Positions 9,697 through 16,500 of a stretch of 36,146 nucleotides of DNA are shown here, one piece after another. Source of the stretch: Pseudomonadota bacterium (GTDB lineage Bacteria > Tectomicrobia > Entotheonellia > Entotheonellales > Entotheonellaceae); assembly GCA_005777235.1 (NCBI GenBank), contig SXND01000183.1, positions 1 to 36,146 of the forward strand, written 5' to 3'. The notes under the pieces are model-generated. The model was not told the origin of the DNA. It saw only the letters and a list, made by a program, of their open reading frames with translations, and did no database searches. How positions within the stretch are numbered: the first letter of the stretch is position 1; each line of letters opens with the position of its first letter. A program made the translations under genes and the position numbers.

Positions 9697-10154
9697 TCCG
9701 CAACGCGCGACAGTATCGCATCACCCAGGCCCAAGCGGCGAAATTGGCGCAGGCCTTAGCCCAGGTCACTACTGGCGCGTCAGCCAGCACGTTACACCCG
9801 CGTCTCCTCCAAGCCGAGCGCGAGGCGTTAGCCAGTCAGTTGGCTGATTTACGTGAGCAGCTTGCGGAATACGAGGCGCTACGCACCCGCAAACGCCCGG
9901 TGCTTCGTCTCAAGTCGTTTGACGAATTACCCCGCGTGCTTATTCAAGCCCGCATTGCGGCGGGCCTGAGTCAGAAGGAGTTGGCGCACAAGCTCGGCCT
10001 CAAAGAACAACAAGTGCAGCGCTATGAAGCCACAGATTATGCCTCGGCGAGCCTGGCACGGGTCAGTGCCGTTATGCGCGCATTAGGTCTCACAGTACAC
10101 GAAGAGATGGTATTGTCGCACCCGATAAGCAAGGGCGAGACACAGCTCGCCTAA
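9693..10154 (+). CDS. XRE-family helix-turn-helix regulator, putative antitoxin
   Basis: This 153-residue protein has a charged helical N-terminal half (about residues 10-70) and a C-terminal XRE/Cro-type helix-turn-helix (about 85-140: LIQARIAAGLSQKELAHKLG, then EQQVQRYE). The recognition helix reads LKEQQVQRYEATDY. Its ATG overlaps the stop of the NTase-like gene by 4 bp, so translation is coupled. Position second, size and DNA-binding domain fit an antitoxin that neutralises its partner and represses the operon through the palindrome at 9238-9257. An alternative is a plain regulator of the NTase-like gene. Confidence 0.75.
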   Translation: MIRNARQYRITQAQAAKLAQALAQVTTGASASTLHPRLLQAEREALASQLADLREQLAEYEALRTRKRPVLRLKSFDELPRVLIQARIAAGLSQKELAHKLGLKEQQVQRYEATDYASASLARVSAVMRALGLTVHEEMVLSHPISKGETQLA

Positions 10155-10310
10155 GGTGGGAGGCAGCACCGTACACTGTATGGAACGTGGCGCCCTGTGT
10201 GCTAGCCTGACGTTTGATGCGCTGCTCGCAGCCCTCCAGCCGCCTCCGCCATCAATCCCCTAGAGGCCATCCCCAGATTCGTCCGCCAGCCCGATACCCC
10301 TGTCCACGTC

Positions 10311-10337
10311 GTAGGGGCGACCGGCCGGTCGCCCTGC
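10311..10337. repeat. REP-like palindrome, copy 1
   Basis: Positions 10315-10334 read the same on both strands (GGGCGACCGG and its complement), within a GTAGGGGCGACC...CCCTGC frame. It lies between the convergent XRE and GVAx-ATPase genes. The same GTAGGG(G)CGACC/GGTCGCCC family recurs at 15407, 18331 and 33114. Confidence 0.75.
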
Positions 10338-10395
10338 TTGGCAGAGACCTGCGACGGCCTCCCCGTCGCGCGTTGTCTCTGTTGTCGGCACCTCG

Positions 10396-13200
10396 CTACG
10401 CCAGCCCCGCCTGCACCCAGCGGCGCATCAACTCCACACTGTAGCGGCAGCGTCCGTCTGCCGCCAGCACGACATCGTGCTGGCCTAAAGCCGCCAGCGC
10501 AGCGTCACACGTTGCCGCGTCGAGCCCACTCTCACGTTGCAGCGTGGCTACGTCCACCCCACTGGCATACGGTGCCAGGGCCAGGAGCAGCGCCTGCTGG
10601 CCCGCCGGTGGCTCGGCAGCTTGCAGCCAGATGCCGCGAAAGTAGACCTCGCCCTGTTGGTAAAACATGTTGTCGGCCACCACCGCCTGCACATCTTCTG
10701 CTGTGAAGGTCGGGGCCGGTGGGTCGAGCTGCTGTAGCAACTGCCCGTTAAAGCGCTGCACCAGGCTATCCCCCAGCAGTTGCACCAGAAAGGGTTGGCC
10801 GCCGGTCAGGCGAGAGACTTCCTGCAGCGCGGCCAGACTGTATTCCAGCGGGAAGGCGTCGTCGTCCACTTGCAGCATGTCGGCCACCCCGTCAGCGTCC
10901 ATCAAGCCGACGCGGAGCGGACGCCAGGCAAAGATGGGCTGATAAAAGTCGGCGGCGCGTTCCTGCAGGGTATGCAGCCCCACCAGGGCCATGACCAACC
11001 AGGGGTATTGCTGGGTGAAGCCACGCAGCGCCTGCACAAAGTCTTGCGCCAGGGCGGCAGGCAGCTTGTCGTCGAGGAGTTCATATTCGTCGAGGATCAA
11101 GATGTAGTGGCGCGGCGGCGCGGCGTCCTCCAGGCGCGCCAGGAAGCGCCGCAGGGCCTGCAGCGGCAGGTGGTCGTAGGCCTCGGGCTGCGGTTCGGCC
11201 ACGGGCCGTGGCGCGGGCGTGGCGCGCCACAGTTCAAAGGCGATGGCGTAGCACAGATCGCTCAGCCCCACGGACCACTCCAGGCTTTGCAGATTGAGCA
11301 TGGCCAGGCTGGTGCTGTGCGGAAAGTGGCACAGGTGCTGCACGCTACGCGCCAGGCTGCTCTTGCCCATGCGCCGATGCCCGAAGATGACCAGGGAATC
11401 GCGTGGCCCTGGTTTGGACCACATGGCGGCGATCTGCGCCAGGTGGTCCGCACGCCCGACCAGGCGCTCGGCTGGGACTAGCCCGCCGACAATGTACGGG
11501 CTCGACACCGGCTCACGCACCTCCAGGGTGCCTACAGCGCTGGCGCTGGCCAGGACGATCCGCAGCCAGTGCTTTCCAATGCGCTCCAACACCTGGCGCT
11601 CGGGCGTCGGGCACGCCGCCAGCGTGGTCGGAAAGGCGGACAGCGCCCCGCTGGCCCGGTTGAGGGCGCTGTTGCGTTGCCGCACGGAGCGGGAACGCTC
11701 GACGAGGGCGACATCCTGGGCAATCTGCGCCAGTTGGGCGAAGACTGCGGCGACCTCGGGACGCAGGAGCGCTTCGGGCGCTAGAGCATCTCCGCAGGAG
11801 TGCTTGGCTATTCCTGGGAGCGCGGGCGTCCCGCCCGCTCCAAAGGCGGGCAGGATGCCCGCGCTCCCAGGAATAGGCACGGCTGAGAACCGCTCTGGAT
11901 GCTGCACGACGTTGGGCGGCTGCCAGGCAGCAATAGCCGCCATGGACTGGCATGACGCCGCTGCTGCCATGGCACCAGCGTTGGCGTAGAGCTCTGCACC
12001 ATGCGGTAACGTACGGACCACAGCAAAGGCTGCTGCTGCGCGCTCAGGGGCGTTGTCATGCAGATGCCAGAAGCCAGCACAGGCTGCACGCGCCGGGGTA
12101 TCGTAGCGCAGCCCTATGACTACCTGGGGACGCCCGCGCCGCGGTAGGAAGAAGCCACCCCACAAGACTTCTTTGAGTCGGTCAGACAAGCTGGCAGACT
12201 GGAAAAACACTACCTGCCAGTCGTAGAGCGGCAGGCTGCACCACGCGGCAAGACGCGGCAAGAGTCCGGTGGGAACCAGCACTGCTAACGTTTCCTCGAT
12301 AGCCGCGACGACGGGGCCAAATTGTAAGCTATAACACAGTAAGCCTTCACACGTGCGCAGTCCTGACAACCAATCGGTGCCCAGTTGCTGTACGAGCTGG
12401 GTACGTAGTCCATAGACAGGTAGCGGGGAAACACGTTGTACAGTACGGGCACGGCCTTGCCATGCTTGCAGCAGCGCGCAGGGGAAAGTGACCATGATAA
12501 CGTCTAGGCGCAACACGCTTCCGCCTGCCGCCACGCCTCCTGCCACGCCTGCCGCCACGCCTCCTGCCACGCCTACCGCCACGCCTCCTGCCACGCCTAC
12601 CGCCACGCCTACCTCCACGCCTACCGCCACGCCAAACGCCACGCCTGCCGCCACGCCTGCCGCCACGCCTACCGCCACGCCTGTCGCCACGCCTACCGCC
12701 ACGCCTACCGCCACGCCTGCCGCCACGCCTGCCGCCACGCCTGCCGCCACGCCTGCCGCCACGCCTGCCGCCACGCCTGTCGCCACGCCAAACGCCACGC
12801 CTGCCGCCACGCCTCCTGCCACGCCTGCCGCCACGCCTGTCGCCACGCCTGTCGCCACGCCTGTCGCCACGCCAAACGCCACGCCTGTCGCCACGCCAAA
12901 CGCCACGCCTCCGTAGTCCAGTGGGATGCCGGCATGAGACAAGAGCCCAGCCAACGCGAAGGGTAGCGCGGGCACCAGCAGCAGCCCCTGCACGGCCAGA
13001 CGCCTGTGTACGCGATCCTGGCGCACGGCTGCCCAGCCGGGTGTCTCGGCGGATAGCTCCCCAAACGTCTCCACATACCAGCGTAGCGCTTGCGGAAAGT
13101 AAAACACCCAGTACGCCAGCACCAGATAATCCACCGGGTTCCACAGCGATAAGGGCCTCTGACGCCGCGGGGCATAGGGCAACGGTGGCGGTGGGCTCAT
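10396..13200 (-). CDS. membrane AAA/STAND-type ATPase with a GVAx tetrapeptide-repeat segment
   Basis: The 934-residue product starts with a hydrophobic segment (about 22-38) and a second at about 68-90. It then has roughly 32 perfect-period GVAx tetrapeptides (about 96-224), which could form glycine-zipper membrane helices. A middle region of unknown type follows. The C-terminal third is a P-loop ATPase with RLVGRADHLAQI, a Walker A FGHRRMGKSSL (about 603-615) and a Walker B ILILDEYELL (about 697-706), as in archaeal-type AAA/STAND proteins. Residues 441-464 are encoded by an inserted palindromic repeat kept in frame. The start overlaps the DUF4062 gene stop by 4 bp (13197-13200), so the two are translationally coupled. 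A membrane-anchored signalling or conflict ATPase is a reasonable guess. Confidence 0.8.
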   Translation of the reverse strand: MSPPPPLPYAPRRQRPLSLWNPVDYLVLAYWVFYFPQALRWYVETFGELSAETPGWAAVRQDRVHRRLAVQGLLLVPALPFALAGLLSHAGIPLDYGGVAFGVATGVAFGVATGVATGVATGVAAGVAGGVAAGVAFGVATGVAAGVAAGVAAGVAAGVAAGVAVGVAVGVATGVAVGVAAGVAAGVAFGVAVGVEVGVAVGVAGGVAVGVAGGVAAGVAGGVAAGGSVLRLDVIMVTFPCALLQAWQGRARTVQRVSPLPVYGLRTQLVQQLGTDWLSGLRTCEGLLCYSLQFGPVVAAIEETLAVLVPTGLLPRLAAWCSLPLYDWQVVFFQSASLSDRLKEVLWGGFFLPRRGRPQVVIGLRYDTPARAACAGFWHLHDNAPERAAAAFAVVRTLPHGAELYANAGAMAAAASCQSMAAIAAWQPPNVVQHPERFSAVPIPGSAGILPAFGAGGTPALPGIAKHSCGDALAPEALLRPEVAAVFAQLAQIAQDVALVERSRSVRQRNSALNRASGALSAFPTTLAACPTPERQVLERIGKHWLRIVLASASAVGTLEVREPVSSPYIVGGLVPAERLVGRADHLAQIAAMWSKPGPRDSLVIFGHRRMGKSSLARSVQHLCHFPHSTSLAMLNLQSLEWSVGLSDLCYAIAFELWRATPAPRPVAEPQPEAYDHLPLQALRRFLARLEDAAPPRHYILILDEYELLDDKLPAALAQDFVQALRGFTQQYPWLVMALVGLHTLQERAADFYQPIFAWRPLRVGLMDADGVADMLQVDDDAFPLEYSLAALQEVSRLTGGQPFLVQLLGDSLVQRFNGQLLQQLDPPAPTFTAEDVQAVVADNMFYQQGEVYFRGIWLQAAEPPAGQQALLLALAPYASGVDVATLQRESGLDAATCDAALAALGQHDVVLAADGRCRYSVELMRRWVQAGLA
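11808..11876. repeat. 69-bp palindromic MITE-like element inside the GVAx-ATPase gene
   Basis: Arms of 31 bp (11808-11838 and 11846-11876) are complementary except at two positions, which become G-U pairs in RNA; the loop is 7 nt. The outer part (CCTGGGAGCGC) matches the ends of the repeats at 26876 and 29072. In the coding frame it reads SAGILPAFGAGGTPALPG and leaves the gene open. Peptides of this AGILPA...GTPALPG form are familiar translations of mobile palindromes in several phyla. Confidence 0.8.
12530..12915. repeat. 12-bp tandem repeat (about 32 units) coding for GVAx
   Basis: The unit is GCCNNCACGCCT-like on the plus strand, repeated without phase loss for about 386 bp. On the coding minus strand each unit gives Gly-Val-Ala plus one variable residue (A, T, V, F, G, one E variant). 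Variation is confined almost entirely to one codon, and the period is a multiple of three, so unit gain or loss preserves the frame. Confidence 0.92.
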
Positions 13201-14408
13201 GCGGCACCCCCGCGCAGCGCTGCATAGCGGATGGCGCAGCGCTGCAGCAGCTCTTGCGGCTGCAGCGGCGTCAGCAGCACCTCGGCAAAGTGGGCGAAGC
13301 GCCACGGCGTGCCAGCCAGGCGCTGCTCGACCAGTTGTTGACAGATGTCGAGAGGCAAAGGCGGTAACTGCACCGGCAGGGGATCGAGGCCAGCCAGCGG
13401 GGAGGAACGCGTCGGATCATCATGGCGAAATACGACATCCAGGCGTGCATTACTGCTCATCAGAAGCTTGGTGCCGAAAGCGTCATCAAGGCTGCGTAGC
13501 CATTGCCGCATGGCCAGGCCACGGGCCCCGGTATCCATCCCACCCAGATCATCGAGCATCAAGAGGCGTAAGGGTGTGGTCCGCAACAGCGCCCGCCACT
13601 CCTGGGCCCGCTGCCCGCCCAGTGCCATGACCAGCGCGGTTTGTAGATCGCGCACATTGGCCACACCCCGGAAGTGCAGCCGCAGCATGGCCGAGGCTGG
13701 CCAGCCAAGGTGTGACGGCACGAGGCGCCAGACTTCCTGCAACAGGCGCGTTTTGCCGCTGCCCGGCGGGCCGACCAGCGAACAGTGATTGCCCGCCCGC
13801 AGCTTATCAAACAGGCGCGCCAGCTCAGCCTGGCGTCCGAGCATGTGCGGGCTCTCGCCATAGAACGGATTTTCGGGCCTGGTGGAGGCGCCAGGCAGGG
13901 GTAGCGCTGGCGGCACCGCCGGATGCCCCGGCGTCAGCCCTGCGGCCCAGTCAATGGAGGCGATCTGCTCGCGCAACTCTGCCACGGCACGAAAGGCATA
14001 GCACAGATGGTCGCCGGCGCCCAGCGTCGTACGGTAGGCGTGCTGGAGCTGGCGCAGCTCTGCCGCCTCGTCGATGGGCGCATCGGGCGGGCAGTCGTCG
14101 TGTGCCAAAAACAGGTACACCGGCTTGCCCAGACGCCGGGCCATGTCGTACTCCAGTTGCGTGTACGACCGGCGTGGCTCCTCCGGGGAGCGCTGCCGAG
14201 GTTCACGCCCGTAGGCCCAGCCCACCAGGCAGACGACCGCATCGCAAGTGCGGATGGCGGCTTGTAGCACCTCCAGCACGGTGCGGTAATTCGGCGGGAA
14301 ATGCTCCTGCACCACCGGGTGCATGCCTTTGTTGAGCACCACGTCACGCACGGCCTGGCGATAACTGCCAAGATCGCGGCTGGTGGCGCTGATGAAGATG
14401 CGTCGCAT
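13197..14408 (-). CDS. DUF4062 domain protein with P-loop ATPase domain
   Basis: The 403-residue product begins with a classical DUF4062 domain (about 1-105: MRRIFISATSRDL, CDAVVCLVGWAYG, SYTQLEYDMA, KPVYLFLA). This fold is related to TIR/nucleoside-deoxyribosyltransferase-like domains and is found fused to STAND ATPases in conflict and signalling proteins. A linker follows, then an ATPase with Walker A GPPGSGKT (213-220) and Walker B LLMLDDLGG (282-290). I chose the ATG at 14408 because the domain begins there and AAAGGAT lies upstream. An earlier Met at 14429 is possible. Its stop overlaps the start of the GVAx ATPase, suggesting a sensor/effector pair. The role is inferred. Confidence 0.85.
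   Translation of the reverse strand: MRRIFISATSRDLGSYRQAVRDVVLNKGMHPVVQEHFPPNYRTVLEVLQAAIRTCDAVVCLVGWAYGREPRQRSPEEPRRSYTQLEYDMARRLGKPVYLFLAHDDCPPDAPIDEAAELRQLQHAYRTTLGAGDHLCYAFRAVAELREQIASIDWAAGLTPGHPAVPPALPLPGASTRPENPFYGESPHMLGRQAELARLFDKLRAGNHCSLVGPPGSGKTRLLQEVWRLVPSHLGWPASAMLRLHFRGVANVRDLQTALVMALGGQRAQEWRALLRTTPLRLLMLDDLGGMDTGARGLAMRQWLRSLDDAFGTKLLMSSNARLDVVFRHDDPTRSSPLAGLDPLPVQLPPLPLDICQQLVEQRLAGTPWRFAHFAEVLLTPLQPQELLQRCAIRYAALRGGAA
14374..14408. repeat. 35-bp direct repeat, copy at the DUF4062 start codon
   Basis: Bases 14374-14408, the first 12 codons of the DUF4062 gene, recur identically at 14826-14860. See the second copy for interpretation. Confidence 0.9.
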
Positions 14409-14563
14409 GGTCTCTATCCTTTCTTGCATGGAGACATTTAACTCAAGATAGATTCGCGAGCTTTCCAGGCAAAATAACTGCTTGATTTCGCATAGGTTTT
14501 CTTTCTTCAAAATATCTCAAGTTAAGAGTCTCCTTGCATGAAGCGCCACTCCCTGCGGATGGG
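14409..14563. other. AT-rich gap with near-perfect terminal inverted repeats
   Basis: This 155-bp gap is clearly richer in A and T than its surroundings. TTAACTCAAGAT (14438-14449) and ATCTCAAGTTAA (14514-14525) are inverted copies differing only at two central bases. The gap may hold the promoter of the DUF4062/GVAx pair, although I could not identify a convincing -35/-10, or it may be a small insertion scar. Confidence 0.4.
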
Positions 14564-14797
14564 TCACGGCAGGCTCGCAGCAGACGGGCTTGCCGGGCCA
14601 AGGCGCTCCACAATGACTTGCTGCAAGACTGACGGGTCGCCCAGCCGTTGAATGGCATCGAGGATTTCTAGCCCTACCACCCCCCCCTGGGAGTCGTACT
14701 CTGCCGCAATGCCCTCGGCCAAATCATGGGTAGTGACCGTGGCATCGCGGAAGATAATACGCAGGGCATCGACTTCTCGGTCATAGCTCATACGCAT
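14564..14797 (-). CDS. DUF2283 domain protein
   Basis: The 77-residue product matches the small DUF2283 family: it opens with MRMSYDREVDALRIIF and has EYDSQGGVVGLEILDA at about 44-59, close to the family's YDxxxDALYI...D.dG.lvGiEiLdA pattern. Function is unknown; such genes often sit near toxin-antitoxin or phage-type modules. The ATG at 14797 has CAGGAG 6 nt upstream. The frame is open further up to an ATG at 14860, whose first 13 codons duplicate the start of the DUF4062 gene, so a 98-residue fusion could also be made. Confidence 0.7.
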   Translation of the reverse strand: MRMSYDREVDALRIIFRDATVTTHDLAEGIAAEYDSQGGVVGLEILDAIQRLGDPSVLQQVIVERLGPASPSAASLP

Positions 14798-14825
14798 ACG
14801 GGCTCCTGATTCAAAAAAGTCGAGG

Positions 14826-14860
14826 TCGCGGCTGGTGGCGCTGATGAAGATGCGTCGCAT
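14826..14860 (-). repeat. second copy of the DUF4062 5' end, fused in frame to DUF2283
   Basis: These 35 bp are identical to 14374-14408 and encode MRRIFISATSRD on the minus strand, with their own AGGGAG upstream. The resemblance stops after about 14 codons, where DUF2283 begins. It is best read as the stump of a second DUF4062 gene left after a deletion, or as a short gene-conversion tract. Confidence 0.75.
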
Positions 14861-14889
14861 AGGATAGCACTCCCTGCTAATGAATCGCC

Positions 14890-15369
14890 CTAATGAATCG
14901 CCACCACCCGCCCCTGCGTCACGGCTTGCAATTCCGCTGGCGTCAGCTGGAACACCGCCGAGGGCGTGCCAGCCGCGGCCCACAGCACAGGATGCTGCAA
15001 GAGATCGGCATCAAGAAAGGTCAGCAGGGCTTCGGCATGCCCCAGCGGCGGCACGCCACCAATGGCAAAGCCGGTCTTCAGGCGCACGAACGCCGCCGGG
15101 GCGCGCTGGATCGGCTCGCCCACCAGGACGCTCAGTAGCGGCTCATCAACCCGATTCACACCACTGGCCAGGACCAGGATGCCTTGCTGGGTGTGCGCGC
15201 CCTGGAAGACGAGCGATTTGACAATATGCGCTACTTCACAACCAATGGCCTGCGCCGCGTCTTGGGCGGTGCGGGCGCTGGCGGGCAACTCCACGACCAT
15301 GCCGGAGAGGCCGTGCTGGCGCAGGGCGTCTTGCACTTTCTGGGCACTGGGACTCAGGGACTGGGACAT
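14890..15369 (-). CDS. YbaK/EbsC-family aminoacyl-tRNA deacylase-like protein
   Basis: The 159-residue protein has the YbaK/ProXp layout: SARTAQDAAQAIGCEVAHIVKSLVF near the N-terminus, with the conserved Lys of the editing pocket in IVKSLVF, and the IGGVPPLGH loop at about 104-112. Family members hydrolyse mischarged Cys- or Ala-tRNA(Pro) in the cytosol. Start at 15369 is supported by AAGGAG 8 nt upstream. It lies 82 bp after the quinone-reductase-like gene, and a REP palindrome occupies that gap. The exact substrate cannot be told from sequence. Confidence 0.88.
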   Translation of the reverse strand: MSQSLSPSAQKVQDALRQHGLSGMVVELPASARTAQDAAQAIGCEVAHIVKSLVFQGAHTQQGILVLASGVNRVDEPLLSVLVGEPIQRAPAAFVRLKTGFAIGGVPPLGHAEALLTFLDADLLQHPVLWAAAGTPSAVFQLTPAELQAVTQGRVVAIH

Positions 15370-15406
15370 CAGGGCACTCCTTCGCCAGAGCGGCCTCCAT
15401 ACGTGG

Positions 15407-15430
15407 CGGGGCGACTGGCTGGTCACCCCG
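15407..15430. repeat. REP-like palindrome, copy 2
   Basis: CGGGGCGACTGG (15407-15418) pairs with CTGGTCACCCCG (15419-15430), with G-U pairs at the two mismatches. It sits between the quinone-reductase-like and YbaK-like genes, on a transcript that would fold it into a hairpin. Confidence 0.65.
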
Positions 15431-15451
15431 ACGCAGAGAGGCGCTGCGCTT

Positions 15452-16399
15452 CTACACGCTCACCTGCAACACCGCTTTACCCGGAAAACGCCGTTCTAGC
15501 AGTTGCTGCGCCACGCTGGCAATCTGCTGCCACGGCGCCTCGACGCTGATGGTGGGGCGCACCTGCCCAGCGGCCACCAGGTGGGCCAGACGCGCCAGAC
15601 CCAGCGCCGCGGGCTCGGCTTCTAGTTCAGAGAACAAGATAAAGCCATACAAACGGGTACGGCCCGTCATGAAAAAGCGCCGCACATCAAAGGTGGCTTC
15701 GGCGGCGCCCGAGATGCCTAGCGTGACGCAGACGCCATCTTTGGCCAGCACGGCCATGCCCGCAGCCAGTGTCTGACCACCGACGGAATCCAGCACCAGG
15801 TCATAGGGGCCGCAGCGCTCAAACGCCTCCACACTATCGCCAATCACCACATCATCGGCGCCCAGGGGCCGGACCAGGGCGTCTTGCTCGGGACGGCGCA
15901 CTGCGGCAATCACTTGGGCGCCGGCCAGATGTGCCAGTTGTAAAGCAAAATCCCCCACGCCGCCGGTAGCGCCGGTAATCAGCACGCGCCGTTGCAGCAG
16001 GGCGCCGCGTTGCGCCAGGGCGTGCAGCGCGGTCAGGCCCGCCACGGGCAGGGTGGCGGCTTGCGCGAACGTGACGGCGTCTGGAAGCACAGCCAGGGCA
16101 TGCGTCGGCACGGCGACGTGCGTAGCCCAGGCGCCCGAGGGCAGGAGACCGACCACGCGGGCGCCGTGGGACGGCCCAGAGCCATCGGCGGCGGCCTGGG
16201 CCACGACACCGGCGAGATCCCAGCCCGGACGCCAGCCGTCGGGGGACTGCATGGCGCGGCGTGTTTCGCCACGATTGAGCGACAGGGCGGTGACCTGGAC
16301 CACGGCTTCGGACAGCAGCGGCGTTGGGGCTGGCACCTCGCGGATGGCCAGATTGCCGGTGACGCGATGATCGACCATAATTGCCTGGGTACTTGCCAT
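15452..16399 (-). CDS. zinc-independent MDR-family NADPH:quinone reductase-like protein
   Basis: The 315-residue product belongs to the medium-chain dehydrogenase/reductase superfamily, quinone-reductase branch. It has an N-terminal GroES-like domain (NRGETRRAMQ, GWDLAGVV) and a Rossmann domain with LITGATGGVGDFALQLAH (about 143-160), then DLVLDSVGGQTL. No structural-zinc cysteines are seen, consistent with the quinone-reductase group. The ATG at 16399 has AGGAG about 9 nt upstream; earlier in-frame Met codons lie inside the transposon end. The right end of the IS200/IS605 element stops about 28 bp before this start, so the gene may be transcribed from, or disturbed by, the element. Confidence 0.88.
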   Translation of the reverse strand: MASTQAIMVDHRVTGNLAIREVPAPTPLLSEAVVQVTALSLNRGETRRAMQSPDGWRPGWDLAGVVAQAAADGSGPSHGARVVGLLPSGAWATHVAVPTHALAVLPDAVTFAQAATLPVAGLTALHALAQRGALLQRRVLITGATGGVGDFALQLAHLAGAQVIAAVRRPEQDALVRPLGADDVVIGDSVEAFERCGPYDLVLDSVGGQTLAAGMAVLAKDGVCVTLGISGAAEATFDVRRFFMTGRTRLYGFILFSELEAEPAALGLARLAHLVAAGQVRPTISVEAPWQQIASVAQQLLERRFPGKAVLQVSV

Positions 16400-16426
16400 C
16401 GGTTGCTTCTCCTGATCGTAGGGTGG

Positions 16427-16500
16427 GTGACCACTCCGCCCCGTAAACGAGGCGGCTTCGTGAGGAACGCGTGTGTTGACAACCACTACGTTAGATCTAA
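16427..16500 (-). ncRNA. 3' end of the tnpB guide (omega) RNA and transposon right end
   Basis: After the tnpB stop the minus strand reads CGAAGC, then a stem CCGCC (16455-16451) with GGCGG (16440-16436), then AGTGGTCAC ending at 16427. This GAAGC-hairpin-GTCAC layout is the known scaffold end of IS605-type omegaRNAs; the following bases act as guide. Here the guide would be the leader of the quinone-reductase-like gene. The 5' limit of the RNA, inside tnpB, is not visible. Confidence 0.6.

Noticed and set aside
12530..12915. CRISPR array
   Set aside because: The 12-bp units are contiguous with no unique spacers and lie inside a coding gene.
12488..12916. Plus-strand frame translating as a TPxA repeat protein
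   Set aside because: It is the complement of the GVAx repeat in the minus-strand ATPase gene; the 12-bp period keeps several frames open. It has no ribosome site or non-repeat domain.
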